Positions 26,462-35,391 of a stretch of 64,000 nucleotides of DNA are shown piece after piece. Each line of letters opens with the position of its first letter. The stretch's first letter is position 1. The notes under the pieces are model-generated. The model searched no databases, was not told the origin of the DNA, and was given only the letters and a program-made list of their open reading frames with translations. Source of the stretch: Flavobacterium sp. ZT3R18 (lineage in GTDB: Bacteria > Bacteroidota > Bacteroidia > Flavobacteriales > Flavobacteriaceae); NCBI RefSeq assembly GCF_007097385.1, contig NZ_VJZS01000007.1, positions 160,892 through 224,891 on the forward strand, given 5' to 3'. Both the position numbers and the translations under genes were made by a program.

Positions 26462-27109
26462 TCATTCTCCTTTTATTTGATTTTTAAAAGTTGTTCCTAA
26501 GGCGGTTACCATCAAAGCAAATTGTTGTTTTGTCGCTCTATTTTGGTTAATTACCCTATCTATTTCATTATTACTCACACCATATTGAGCAAGTTCGTGA
26601 GCTTGTCTATTCCTAAGTTGAATAAGTGTCAATTTCCCAAATTCAAATTTCCCAAAGTTTTCTAAGATTTGAATCAAGTCTTTATAGTGTTGGTCTTCTA
26701 TTAACAATGCACTTTTCTCAACTGTCAGTTTTGTAAGTTTAAGTTGTTTAGAAAAGTCTTTAAGTTCTTTTAATTCTGCCTTTTCCCATAGCTCTTCACC
26801 AATGTTTCTAAGGTCACATAGGCTTTTCCAAAGTTCGTTGTATAATGTAAATTGATGTTCTGAATATCTTAGAAAAAGAGTTTTTGATTTTTCAAGGTCA
26901 GTTTTTTTTATTTCTAATTCTGTCTGATATTTTGATTTCAAACCTTCTAAAGTTTCTTGATATTTTGCCTTATCCTTTTCTAAGAGTTTGTTTGCGAACC
27001 TTTCTCCAAACCATTTAGCAAGAGCGATTAAAATAGCACTTGCACCACCAATTGAAACTATTATTGCACCTAACCATTCTAGTACCGTTTTAAAATCTAT
27101 ACTTTCCAT
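26462..27109 (-). CDS. Membrane-anchored coiled-coil protein, partner of the NTPase
   Basis: This 215-residue protein has one membrane segment (about 14-36), then a charged coiled coil (about 40-80) and a helical C-terminal domain. I recall similar small proteins in accessory regions of other bacteria, but no function is known to me. It lies 5 bases after the NTPase gene in the same cassette-like unit, so the two probably act together, perhaps with this protein as a membrane effector. That is inference. Confidence 0.6.
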   Translation of the reverse strand: MESIDFKTVLEWLGAIIVSIGGASAILIALAKWFGERFANKLLEKDKAKYQETLEGLKSKYQTELEIKKTDLEKSKTLFLRYSEHQFTLYNELWKSLCDLRNIGEELWEKAELKELKDFSKQLKLTKLTVEKSALLIEDQHYKDLIQILENFGKFEFGKLTLIQLRNRQAHELAQYGVSNNEIDRVINQNRATKQQFALMVTALGTTFKNQIKGE

Positions 27110-27114
27110 ATTCG

Positions 27115-30100
27115 CTACTTTCTAAGTTCCTTTAATACCACTTTTCCCTTGTCCTTCGCTATTTTTTCAATGTCGGGCAATATTTTTACTCTGTAGATTT
27201 CTTGTCTATTTCTTTGTTCAGCTTTCTTAATAATCCATTTTCTACTTTTAAATAATAGTTCGTCTGCATAGTCGTCAAAATTTGTAAGTGCTAATTCACA
27301 AAGTCCCGATAATGTTTTTGTGATTTCTTCATTCTTTATTACTTCAATGAAGTTGTCTGTATTTGATTTTAAAAACTCCGCAAGTTCTTTGTCGTGTTGA
27401 TTATTTGTTATCTCAGACAAACGTCTTACAAACTGAAATAAAGATGCAATTTCAAAGTTCTTATGTTCATTAGATTTTAATTTATTTTCAAAATCGCTTT
27501 TACAGTTTTTTTCTATAGTCAATTGGTCAATACACAAACCAAAATAGTAGCCTTTAAAATAATCGCTTACGCTTATTCGGCTATATCGTCTGTTGTCATT
27601 TGTGTATTTGAGCAAATAGTCATTTAAAATTTCTGCAATTTTCTTATTTGAATTTAACTTTTCGTCTTTGTAAACTTTGTTTTTTAGTTTATTTATGTTC
27701 TCAATAGCTTGACTAAAATTAAGTTCAGGATTTAAAAGTGCTCGAACTAAAACAGCATTGTTAAGTTTCTTGAACTTTTCAATAGTCTTTTCTTTGTCAA
27801 TGGTTGATAATACTCGAAACAAATCTTCTGCGTAAGTTATCTTGTTAGATTCAAAGTAGTTTTCAATTTCACGAGTGCTTAATGAATCAATAAAATCTGA
27901 ATCTAAATTCTCAACATTTAAGAACTTAGGATTACTTAAAGCTTCTAATTTATTGGGTAGTTTTGCGATTACATTGGTAATTGCGATTGAAGTTTCTTGC
28001 TTCAAAATTGATTTTTCAAAGTTTAGATACTTTTCAGCAAACTCGGTAAATATTAAAAGATAATTCAGATTTGTTTCCGTTTGAATTCGCCTTATGAAGG
28101 ATTCGGACAAAACAATTTTGTTGAGAACTGAAAAATATGCTTTTGAATCTTCAAAAAGTTTTCTTAGCTCTAATGCTCTTGCGGTAAAATTGGAAATGCT
28201 GGGTTCATCTGAAAATTTCTTGAATACAATATTTGATTTTAAATCATCAGCAAGTTTGTGCTTTGCATAATCCGAATTGATTTTAGACAAGTCAGATAGG
28301 GCTTTTGAATATTCCGAAAGATTTGCTGATTCAAGTTTAATCGTGAAAAGCGAATCATTTAAAGCACTTTTAAAAAACAATCGTGAAATATTAGTTCCAA
28401 TTGAATTGTCAATTCTATTGATTTCTCTGAGTGATTTTACAAATTGGTCAATTTTTAAAACTTTTGCATTTTCGTATTCTTTTTTCCAATCAATGTTTCT
28501 GAAAAGACCTGTTAGCAGTTTCTTAGCTTCTGATGAAGTATTTAATTCAGAAAGAGAATTTGTGATATTTGGTAATCTTGGTAAATCAACAATCATTTGT
28601 AACCATTTGGGAAATGTAAATGAGTTGAGTATGCGGAGTATTGTTTGAGATTCTCTGTTTTTTCTGCTAACACGAAGTGTTAGCTCCACAATTGAGTTGG
28701 TATTAGCTTTTTCATTCTCTTTAAGAACAACTGTAACAAACTCGTCCTTTAGTTCTTTGTTTAACTGATTGCAAATTTGAAGCAATCTGGTATATGCCAA
28801 ATAATGATCTTCAAGAAATAAACTTAGTTTGTTCTTATTGAAAAAGGTTAAAAACGTTTTGTAAAATTCTTCAAGTCGCTCTTTTGCTATTTTTTCTGAA
28901 TGGATAAAAATAATATTCAATGAAGCTATTACTTGGGAAATTGTAGTGTCAGAGTCTCCAATTTCCTTTTTTAGTATAGATGATGTTATTTCATCATTCA
29001 AAAGTTCCCCTAGTATTTCTTTGTCTTCTGAGTAATGGAGTTTTGAAAGAATAAACCTAAATCCAATTTTGTTTTCTGTGGTGTCAAAATTGTGAATGTA
29101 ATTTTGAATTAATGAAATTTTCTTAGCTGAACTAATCCCATTTTCAATGTAGTTAAAAGCATCGAATATTAGTTGAGCATATTCCTTGTGTGGAAAAAAG
29201 CAGAAGTCACTTTGAAAATATTGAAGAATAATACCCTTTTCCCGAAGTAATGAATTTTCCTTATATGCTCCTTTTGATGGAATAAAAGGGATGTCATTTT
29301 TAAAGAGTAAACAGTAGGTGTATAGTGCATCACTTTTAATTTCGCTCAAATTATGTTCTGCAAAAAACTGCTCTAATATTTTATTAGAATCAATTTCATC
29401 AAATGTAATAGAATTTGCTTGTGAGTTTTTTAATTCCCACATTCTTAATGCAATATTTAGCTTTAAAAGATTTCTGTTAGTGTTTTTGAGTATTTTCTCA
29501 AAGTCCCCTTTAAGCCATTCTAATTGACTTCCTTTATCTTTTAAGAACTTTGTTTTCTTCCAAATAATGCCTGAAACCTTTTCTTCAAAATTTTCATTTG
29601 TATCTATCCGAAAATAATTCATCTCTTCGATTAGTCGATAAATATTCTCAATGTTAAATTCATCAAATGTCTTGTAATATCTAGTTAGGTAAAGAGAATT
29701 TATCCATTTAGATTTTAAAATTCGTTCTCGTATGATTAGATACAATTTAATATTGTCGTGAATGTTGTCAATTACAACAAATGAATAATTATGAGAAATT
29801 TGAATTAGCTCTTCAATTACCTGGCTTGCTATAATTGAAGGATTTGAAAGGTTGAGATAGAAAATCTTTCTCTTATGTATTTTTTGAATGATTGAATATG
29901 CAAAGGTTGTTTTTCCACTACACGGATTGCCAAGAATACAGTATTCCTTTAATTTGCCATTGCTAAAACTATCAGCAAGAAAATTTATTGTAGCTAACTC
30001 TTTTTTGCTATAATAAATAGTTTCTTCTAAATTGAAAAAAAGGTCATTTACTATTTTTTCACCTTTATTGAGAATCTTGAAATTCGTTAACCTTGAAAGT

Positions 30101-30609
30101 CCACCATATTCTGTAGATGTTTCTTGTTTTAAGAGTTCATCAATTTTAATTCTTTCTTCAATCGGTCGTTTGTTTATATCTCCAATAAGCCTTCTTACAG
30201 TTTTAATATAAACTTTTAGACCATCTTTTTCAAGGTATAATTGTGTTGTGTCAATGTTCTTTTTGATGTATGCCGTTTCTGATATGAATAAAATCCAAAG
30301 AGTGTTAATGCCTTTGTCTTTCCATACTGAAATTGTGTCGGTTATTGTATCATCAATTTTGGTCTTTTCATTTGATTTTTGAGCTGTAACTTGAATTCCA
30401 AGATTTCTTTCTCTGTCAATTAAGTCAATGGCAATAGTATTAATCTTGTCGTAAGCTAAGTTTTCAAGGTTTGTTAAATTGTAAGTAGCACTTAATACTC
30501 GAAGAAAAAAGTCTTCTGTCTTGGTCGTTCTGAAATTACCAAGTTCAATTTCCTTTTCAATTCGGTCAACATAAGAAGAAAGGTTATGTTCAATTTGTGA
30601 TTCTGTCAT
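27115..30609 (-). CDS. Large STAND-type NTPase with N-terminal SMEK-like domain, candidate defence protein
   Basis: This 1164-residue protein has an N-terminal region (1-160) with the pattern of SMEK/restriction-endonuclease-like domains (AIDLIDRERNLGIQVTAQKS ... WILFIS). A P-loop NTPase follows, with Walker A GNPCSGKT (about 224-231) and Walker B FVVIDNIHD (about 275-283), then a long helical, repeat-like C-terminal half. This architecture matches STAND NTPases used as phage sensors in Avs-type defence. It is in a two-gene unit bounded by inverted GTTATGGGC motifs. Substrate and nuclease activity are unproven. Confidence 0.7.
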   Translation of the reverse strand: MTESQIEHNLSSYVDRIEKEIELGNFRTTKTEDFFLRVLSATYNLTNLENLAYDKINTIAIDLIDRERNLGIQVTAQKSNEKTKIDDTITDTISVWKDKGINTLWILFISETAYIKKNIDTTQLYLEKDGLKVYIKTVRRLIGDINKRPIEERIKIDELLKQETSTEYGGLSRLTNFKILNKGEKIVNDLFFNLEETIYYSKKELATINFLADSFSNGKLKEYCILGNPCSGKTTFAYSIIQKIHKRKIFYLNLSNPSIIASQVIEELIQISHNYSFVVIDNIHDNIKLYLIIRERILKSKWINSLYLTRYYKTFDEFNIENIYRLIEEMNYFRIDTNENFEEKVSGIIWKKTKFLKDKGSQLEWLKGDFEKILKNTNRNLLKLNIALRMWELKNSQANSITFDEIDSNKILEQFFAEHNLSEIKSDALYTYCLLFKNDIPFIPSKGAYKENSLLREKGIILQYFQSDFCFFPHKEYAQLIFDAFNYIENGISSAKKISLIQNYIHNFDTTENKIGFRFILSKLHYSEDKEILGELLNDEITSSILKKEIGDSDTTISQVIASLNIIFIHSEKIAKERLEEFYKTFLTFFNKNKLSLFLEDHYLAYTRLLQICNQLNKELKDEFVTVVLKENEKANTNSIVELTLRVSRKNRESQTILRILNSFTFPKWLQMIVDLPRLPNITNSLSELNTSSEAKKLLTGLFRNIDWKKEYENAKVLKIDQFVKSLREINRIDNSIGTNISRLFFKSALNDSLFTIKLESANLSEYSKALSDLSKINSDYAKHKLADDLKSNIVFKKFSDEPSISNFTARALELRKLFEDSKAYFSVLNKIVLSESFIRRIQTETNLNYLLIFTEFAEKYLNFEKSILKQETSIAITNVIAKLPNKLEALSNPKFLNVENLDSDFIDSLSTREIENYFESNKITYAEDLFRVLSTIDKEKTIEKFKKLNNAVLVRALLNPELNFSQAIENINKLKNKVYKDEKLNSNKKIAEILNDYLLKYTNDNRRYSRISVSDYFKGYYFGLCIDQLTIEKNCKSDFENKLKSNEHKNFEIASLFQFVRRLSEITNNQHDKELAEFLKSNTDNFIEVIKNEEITKTLSGLCELALTNFDDYADELLFKSRKWIIKKAEQRNRQEIYRVKILPDIEKIAKDKGKVVLKELRK

Positions 30610-31022
30610 TCTGTTGTCTTATACTGTCGGTTTTTAAGGTTGCCCATAACTTGCATATATGCGATATAAAACAGTTTTTTGGCTTGGCTAATTTATGATA
30701 TTATTTCATACAATAATCCAAATACCTTATTCTTTCAATAAAAATGATAGGCGTACAAATACGGAGTAGTCAAGGGAATTGAATATCTAAAAAATCATCC
30801 CCCAATCGCAATCATGCTGCGATTGTCTTGATGCAAAACGGGATTATTTACAGCGTCGAAGGTATTCATTCCTGCTCTTAACTTTTTTTGTTTTTAATGG
30901 TAAAAGCAATCAGATGTTCTATTGCTTGCCCATTTCTAAAAGGGGTCAGTAAATCTGTTTCGGAGTTGGAGAACAGACAATTTTTTATTTTTCCATTGGC
31001 GGTAAGCCTAATTCTATTGCAA
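30610..31022. other. Intergenic stretch between the NTPase unit and cobA
   Basis: It begins with the unit boundary GCCCATAAC (30642-30650). The rest, read on the minus strand after cobA, has short coding-like patches (for example MNTFDAVNNPVLHQDNRS) broken by stops, so it may be decayed coding sequence. I could not name its source. Confidence 0.35.
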
Positions 31023-31820
31023 TTATACCACGAAATTTAAGTTTTGAAAAATAAACTCCTCTTCTGAAAATTCCTCTTGAAAATAAGTCGTTAATTTTGA
31101 AGCGTTTCTCACTACTTCGCCAATAACTATAATTGCTGGAGACGAAAGTTGTTGCTCTTGCGCTAACTGGGTTATAGAACTGATGGTTCCAACCACTTTT
31201 TTCTGCGTGTCTTTAGTTCCGTTTTGAATGATGGCAACGGGTAAATCATCAGTTCTGTTGTTTTGATAAATCGAAATAATTTCGTCCAATTTATTCATTC
31301 CCATCAAAATAACCACCGTTGCAGATGATTGGGAGGCCAAAGCCACATCGTTAGATAATTTATGTTCCGAAGTAGTTCCTGTAATTACCCAGAAACTTTC
31401 GGCAACTCCTCTTTGTGTCAAACTGATTCCACTAGACGCCGGCACTCCCAAAGCAGATGAGATACCAGGAACAATAGCGGTTTCTAAATCAAACTTTTGA
31501 GCATATTCTATCTCTTCGCTTCCTCTTCCAAAAACAAATGGATCACCACCTTTTAACCGAACGACATGTCCAAAACGCTTTGCCATTGACACAATCAATT
31601 CGTTGATTTGATCTTGGCTGTAGGCATGGCAACCAAAACGTTTTCCAACAAAAATAATTTCTGCATGCGTCGCATGCTGCAACAACTCCTCATTTACAAG
31701 CGCATCATACAAAACAACATCTGCACTTTTTAGTGCTTTGATTGCTTTTAAAGTGATCAATTCTACATCTCCGGGACCTGCCCCAACGATTGTTAATTTT
31801 GGCGTGTTTGAATTTTTCAT
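31023..31820 (-). CDS. cobA: Uroporphyrinogen-III C-methyltransferase (siroheme synthesis)
   Basis: This 265-residue enzyme methylates uroporphyrinogen III twice with SAM to give precorrin-2, the precursor of the siroheme needed by NirB. Family motifs are VGAGPGDVELITLKA near the N-terminus, VLYDALV, the GKR loop and VRLKGGDPFVFGRG, then VVPGISSA and PLTQRG-like SLTQRG. It is a single-domain SUMT without the CysG dehydrogenase part. The upstream promoter carries the same palindrome as the nitrate genes, linking it to that regulon. Confidence 0.93.
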   Translation of the reverse strand: MKNSNTPKLTIVGAGPGDVELITLKAIKALKSADVVLYDALVNEELLQHATHAEIIFVGKRFGCHAYSQDQINELIVSMAKRFGHVVRLKGGDPFVFGRGSEEIEYAQKFDLETAIVPGISSALGVPASSGISLTQRGVAESFWVITGTTSEHKLSNDVALASQSSATVVILMGMNKLDEIISIYQNNRTDDLPVAIIQNGTKDTQKKVVGTISSITQLAQEQQLSSPAIIVIGEVVRNASKLTTYFQEEFSEEEFIFQNLNFVV

Positions 31821-31929
31821 TTTAACTAGGATAAGTAGGTGTTCAATTCGTTCAACTCGGCAACAGAATTTATATTTTTAAACAGCAGTTTTCTGTCTGG
31901 TAAACCAGCAGCTGTTTCAAAATAAAAAC

Positions 31930-31956
31930 TAAGTACAAATACTTATTACAAATATA
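31930..31956 (-). promoter_or_regulatory. cobA promoter with regulon palindrome
   Basis: On the minus strand TATATTTG (31956-31949) is the -7 box, preceded by TTACT as at nirB. TAAGTA-N4-TACTTA (31930-31945) lies just downstream, over the predicted start of transcription. Confidence 0.55.
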
Positions 31957-32125
31957 AGTAATATATCAAATTGAACCAAAAAAATAACTATAATTAGATG
32001 TGAAATGAATTTAGAAAGATTTAAGCCTTTTTATTTGTCAAAAAGCAAATAAAGCAATGTCAAATATGTAAAATCCGTAAAATAGAGATGGATTAATTCG
32101 AAAATTTGTGGGGAAAATATTAGGT

Positions 32126-32205
32126 AAAAAAACTTCTCAATTTCTTGAGAAGTTTTGTGGTTCATACAGTACCGTTTACGAGCAATTTCTTTCAGAATTT
32201 AAGTT
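32126..32205. repeat. Hairpin-plus-tail repeat, copy 1
   Basis: A stem AACTTCTCAA (32131-32140)/TTGAGAAGTT (32145-32154) with T and A runs is followed by GTGGTTCATACAGTACCGTT and about 30 further bases. These match the tails of the repeats at 34094-34198 and 36643-36745. The stem can act as a terminator in either direction. Confidence 0.65.
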
Positions 32206-32236
32206 TGTTTTATGGTAATCTTTTGTTTTAAATTTG
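32204..32236 (+). promoter_or_regulatory. Promoter of the small ORF and monooxygenase
   Basis: TTTG at 32204-32207 and TAAATTTG at 32229-32236 are spaced 21 bases apart and fit the Bacteroidota -33/-7 promoter. Confidence 0.6.
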
Positions 32237-32302
32237 CGCAACTTCCACAAGCGGCAAAACGCTGAAAAATATAAATTTCTAACATTAAATTATATAGAAG
32301 TA

Positions 32303-32398
32303 ATGAATGTCATAATCACTACTTTACTATTAAGCTCAGCATCAATTGTATCGGCTAAGTTTTTTCTTATAGAGGGTAGTCAAGATCAAGTAAAATAA
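32303..32398 (+). CDS. Short hydrophobic ORF in frame upstream of the monooxygenase
   Basis: This 31-residue peptide looks like a signal or membrane anchor: MNVIITTLLLSSASIVSAKF followed by a short polar tail ending QVK. It lies nine bases before the GTG start of the monooxygenase and in the same frame, separated from it by one TAA. It may be a leader peptide for translational coupling, or the N-terminus of a once continuous gene split by a nonsense mutation. Confidence 0.5.
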   Translation: MNVIITTLLLSSASIVSAKFFLIEGSQDQVK

Positions 32399-32407
32399 AT
32401 CAAGGAA

Positions 32408-33865
32408 GTGAAAAAAGTGGAAAATGAAGATGCAAGCTGGACCGTTTGTTCTGAATGTCAGGGACGAGGCAAAAAAAGTCGAGGGCTCAGCAATAAAGCG
32501 AGACGCCAATACAAGATGGCATTCGATCAATTTGAAAAAACGAAAAGCGAAGGGACGTCTCCAGTTCGTCCTAAGGGCCACTTATACACATGCTTGAACT
32601 GTTGCGGATCCGGATTGCTTCATTCTGCTAGTCCTCCTATGGCCGATAAAGAAAACTACCCACATGTTGCTATTATTGGTGGCGGTATAGGAGGCGTAGC
32701 TCTGGCTGTGGCTTGTTTGCACCGCGGGATACCTTTTACACTTTATGAACGCGACAACAACTTCGACGCTCGATCTCAGGGCTACGGACTCACTTTGCAA
32801 CAAGCGAGTAAAGCGATCGAGGGATTGGGTGTTTTCTCGTTAGAAGAAGGGGTGATTTCAACAAGACATGTGGTTCATACTACAGAAGGAAAAGTGATCG
32901 GTGAATGGGGGATCAGAAAGTGGATGCAGTCAGATGAGAAAATATCTCCGAAACGTACAAATGTGCATATCGCACGGCAATCTTTGCGCTTAGCTCTACT
33001 TGAGCAACTCGGGGGACATGATGTGATACAGTGGGGACACCAGTTAGTAGATTTTGCGGCATGTGAGGGTGAGGGTGTTGATCTGAGCTTTCAAGTGAAC
33101 GGGGAGATAAAGAGCACCAAGGCGGATCTTGTGGTTGGAGCCGATGGTATTCGTAGTTCGGTGCGGAGGTTGCTGATTGGTGAGGATGTTACCCCTTTAC
33201 GTTACCTAGGTTGTATTGTGATATTGGGTATTTGTCCTTTGAGGGCTCTCGAAGGTCTTAATAGTTCTTTGCTGGACTCGGAAACTGTATTTCAAACCGC
33301 CAATGGCAATGAGCGAATCTACATGATGCCTTATGCGTCAGACTCGGTGATGTGGCAACTTAGCTTCCCAATGCCGGAAAAAGAGGCTAAGGCGTTAAGT
33401 GCTCAAGGACCTCACGCACTCAAGGAAGAAGCGTGTCGTAGAACTCAGTGGCACGATCCCATTCCTCAGATTTTAGCGGCGACCCTGGAATCTCAGATTT
33501 CTGGCTATCCCGTGTATGACCGAGAATTACTCGAGTCAGAATTGTTGGAGAAAGGGGGGCAAGTGACTCTGATCGGAGATGCGGCTCACCCCATGAGTCC
33601 ATTCAAAGGACAGGGGGCGAATCAAGCGCTGCTGGATGCGCTCACGCTGGCTCGGGGGATCTCAAGAGGATGTAGAGCTGCATCTCAATGGAGAAAAGCT
33701 GGAGTGAGGGAAAGTGTATTAACTGAGTTTGAATCAGAAATGTTAGAACGCAGTGCTTCCAAAGTGAAAGATTCTGCCGCCGCCGCAGAGTTCCTACATT
33801 CCGAAATTGTGCTTCATGAGGGTGATGAGCCGAGAGGACGGTGCCTAAAGAAAAAAGACGCATAA
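32408..33865 (+). CDS. FAD-dependent monooxygenase with N-terminal zinc-finger-like region, likely horizontally acquired
   Basis: This 485-residue protein starts with two DnaJ-like CxxCxGxG modules (CSECQGRG at about 15-22, CLNCCGSG at about 62-69). A class A flavoprotein hydroxylase follows: FAD motif IIGGGIGGVALA, DG motif VVGADGIRSSVRR, and GD motif LIGDAAHPMSPFKGQGANQALLDA. The fold is shared with salicylate hydroxylases and with TetX, but the sequence is clearly not TetX itself. The gene is visibly richer in G+C than its surroundings, indicating transfer. A GTG start is used; a strong hairpin follows. The substrate is unknown. Confidence 0.85.
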   Translation: MKKVENEDASWTVCSECQGRGKKSRGLSNKARRQYKMAFDQFEKTKSEGTSPVRPKGHLYTCLNCCGSGLLHSASPPMADKENYPHVAIIGGGIGGVALAVACLHRGIPFTLYERDNNFDARSQGYGLTLQQASKAIEGLGVFSLEEGVISTRHVVHTTEGKVIGEWGIRKWMQSDEKISPKRTNVHIARQSLRLALLEQLGGHDVIQWGHQLVDFAACEGEGVDLSFQVNGEIKSTKADLVVGADGIRSSVRRLLIGEDVTPLRYLGCIVILGICPLRALEGLNSSLLDSETVFQTANGNERIYMMPYASDSVMWQLSFPMPEKEAKALSAQGPHALKEEACRRTQWHDPIPQILAATLESQISGYPVYDRELLESELLEKGGQVTLIGDAAHPMSPFKGQGANQALLDALTLARGISRGCRAASQWRKAGVRESVLTEFESEMLERSASKVKDSAAAAEFLHSEIVLHEGDEPRGRCLKKKDA

Positions 33866-33867
33866 CA

Positions 33868-33913
33868 AGGCGCTTAAACATAACTCAAAAGAGTTGGTTA
33901 TGTTTAAGCGCCT
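33868..33913 (+). terminator. 17-bp perfect stem-loop after the monooxygenase gene
   Basis: The arms 33868-33884 and 33897-33913 (AGGCGCTTAAACATAAC and its complement) flank a 12-base loop. There is no clear T run. The context CATAACAAGGCGC...GCGCCTCAAC resembles integron attC sites of gammaproteobacteria, so it may be a recombination site rather than, or as well as, a terminator. The next 600 bases hold only the repeat at 34094. Confidence 0.6.
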
Positions 33914-34093
33914 CAACAATTTTAATCCACTATATTTACTTCCAGATTAACAAAGATTAGTTCCACTAGAGGTTTTTAGTCGAACTAACGGTGGGTATGA
34001 TACTCAAACTCGGAGCGTGAAATAATATCCCATTATAGAAATTACCTTAAGTTGTTAGAACCAATAATTATTAGAATATTTATCAAATAAGTT

Positions 34094-34198
34094 TTCGAAC
34101 CATAAAAAAAACCTCCAAAATCAAATGACTTTGGAGGTTTGTAAATTATGGTGGTCCATACGGAACTGTTTACGAACCATTTCTTACAGGATTTAAGG
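34094..34198. repeat. Hairpin-plus-tail repeat, copy 2
   Basis: TTCGAACC, then a stem AACCTCCAAA (34110-34119)/TTTGGAGGTT (34130-34139), then GGTGGTCCATACGGAACTGT and about 30 more bases. It is almost identical to copy 3 at 36643-36745, and the pair brackets the two cassette-like genes. Confidence 0.8.
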
Positions 34199-34494
34199 AA
34201 ACTAGCTTTATAAAGTTATTATCAAAAAGTATGGGCATACTCATAAAGATTAATCGAAATTTTTGAAAAACACCGTAAATATTGGCTTTGTATTTTAAGG
34301 TTTTAAGAGTTCCCTTTTAGAAGCAAGACAACCTAGATTTATACTCATGTAAGAACTAAAAGTTTACAACAAATAAAAAAGTCCTTTTGAGGGTTTACAA
34401 ATATAAACTATATTAGTAGAAAAATAAGATAATAATCATACAAAGCCAACCCTTAATGGCTGGATATGTATGACAAAGTCACACATATATACAA

Positions 34495-34504
34495 GTTACC
34501 AGTA
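34495..34504 (+). repeat. Left boundary of cassette-like unit C
   Basis: GTTACCAGTA is the exact reverse complement of TACTGGTAAC at 35234-35243 at the other end of the methyltransferase gene. The start codon follows only five bases later. Confidence 0.6.
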
Positions 34505-34509
34505 ACGCC

Positions 34510-35229
34510 ATGACGAAACAGATGAAACTGTATTGGAAATTGTACTTAGAATGGTTTCCAAACGAAAAAATATTAGATGAATTTTATAACCCTATAAAAT
34601 CATATTCTCGTGAGCGATCCAAGAAGGTAATTGATATTGGCTGTGGCCAGAGCCAATATTTAATCGATTTGCTTGAATCAGATTTTGAATTGTTTGCGGT
34701 TGACACAGAAAAATCCCAATTAAATTTTCTTGAGGAAAGAGTGAAACAATTTGGCTATCAAAAAGATAGAATTACATATTCTTCAAAAGAATTCCCATCA
34801 GAAGATTTCGAAGGTTTATTTTTTTCTGCAATTATTGTATCTAATTTGCTACACTTTTTCACTAAGCCTGAAGCGTATATATTTGTAGAAGGCTTATCAA
34901 AATATTGCGATTCTGATAGTTTAATATTAATTACTGTTCATTCTTCAGATCATTTGTCAAATAAAGAAAAAATTACTTCTTCGAGTTACTTTAAATCTTT
35001 TTATTCAAAGAAAGATTTATATGAAATGTTTCCCAATACAGAATACGAATATGTTAGTTACGTAGAAAAAGAGAAAGAACCCAGTAATTATAAAAAACAG
35101 TTTTTAATGCATTGGATAAATGAATATTATAAGGAAAAATATTTACCGTTTCAAATTCAAAAAATTCAGGAAGATTATTTAAAAACATGTCGAATTAATA
35201 GTATTGATTTTGTAGTTCGAAAAAGATAG
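34510..35229 (+). CDS. SAM-dependent class I methyltransferase
   Basis: This 239-residue protein has the Rossmann motif I VIDIGCGQSQYLIDLL (about 37-52), an acidic residue after strand 2 (FAVDTEKSQL), and a YIFVEGLSKYCDSDSLILITVHS strand 4-5 region, as in methyltransferase domain 25/11 proteins. The substrate is unknown. The gene stands alone inside a cassette-like unit with almost no leader (15 bases from boundary to ATG), which is typical of integron cassettes. Confidence 0.75.
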   Translation: MTKQMKLYWKLYLEWFPNEKILDEFYNPIKSYSRERSKKVIDIGCGQSQYLIDLLESDFELFAVDTEKSQLNFLEERVKQFGYQKDRITYSSKEFPSEDFEGLFFSAIIVSNLLHFFTKPEAYIFVEGLSKYCDSDSLILITVHSSDHLSNKEKITSSSYFKSFYSKKDLYEMFPNTEYEYVSYVEKEKEPSNYKKQFLMHWINEYYKEKYLPFQIQKIQEDYLKTCRINSIDFVVRKR

Positions 35230-35233
35230 TCAC

Positions 35234-35370
35234 TACTGGTAACAGCGGTTTTTTGCAATTGCAATTCTTATGGTTTCCAATACATTTTCTTCCATAAAAT
35301 ATTTATCTTCGCCGAAAGAACTCAGCTGAAATTTCCGCAACTGACAAAAACCTGCGCAATGTTATGTGCC
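35234..35370 (+). repeat. attC-like recombination site C
   Basis: It begins TACTGGTAAC and ends at GTTATGTGCC (35361-35370), the left boundary of the next unit. Inner arms GGTTTTTTG (35248-35256) and CAAAAACC (35345-35352) can pair. This is the arrangement of an attC site between two cassettes. Confidence 0.6.
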
Positions 35371-35391
35371 ATATTACAAGAAAACGCCCCA

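Noticed and set aside
32408..33865. Possible tet(X) tetracycline-inactivating gene
   Set aside because: The FAD and GD motifs show the same superfamily, but the remaining sequence, the N-terminal zinc-finger-like modules and the length differ from TetX; substrate cannot be inferred.
34094..34198. Degenerate tRNA gene on the minus strand (ends CCGTATGGACCACCA)
   Set aside because: The acceptor-like end and GGTTCG are suggestive, but no T-stem pairs and no D or anticodon arm can be folded, so I report it only as a repeat and possible attachment site.
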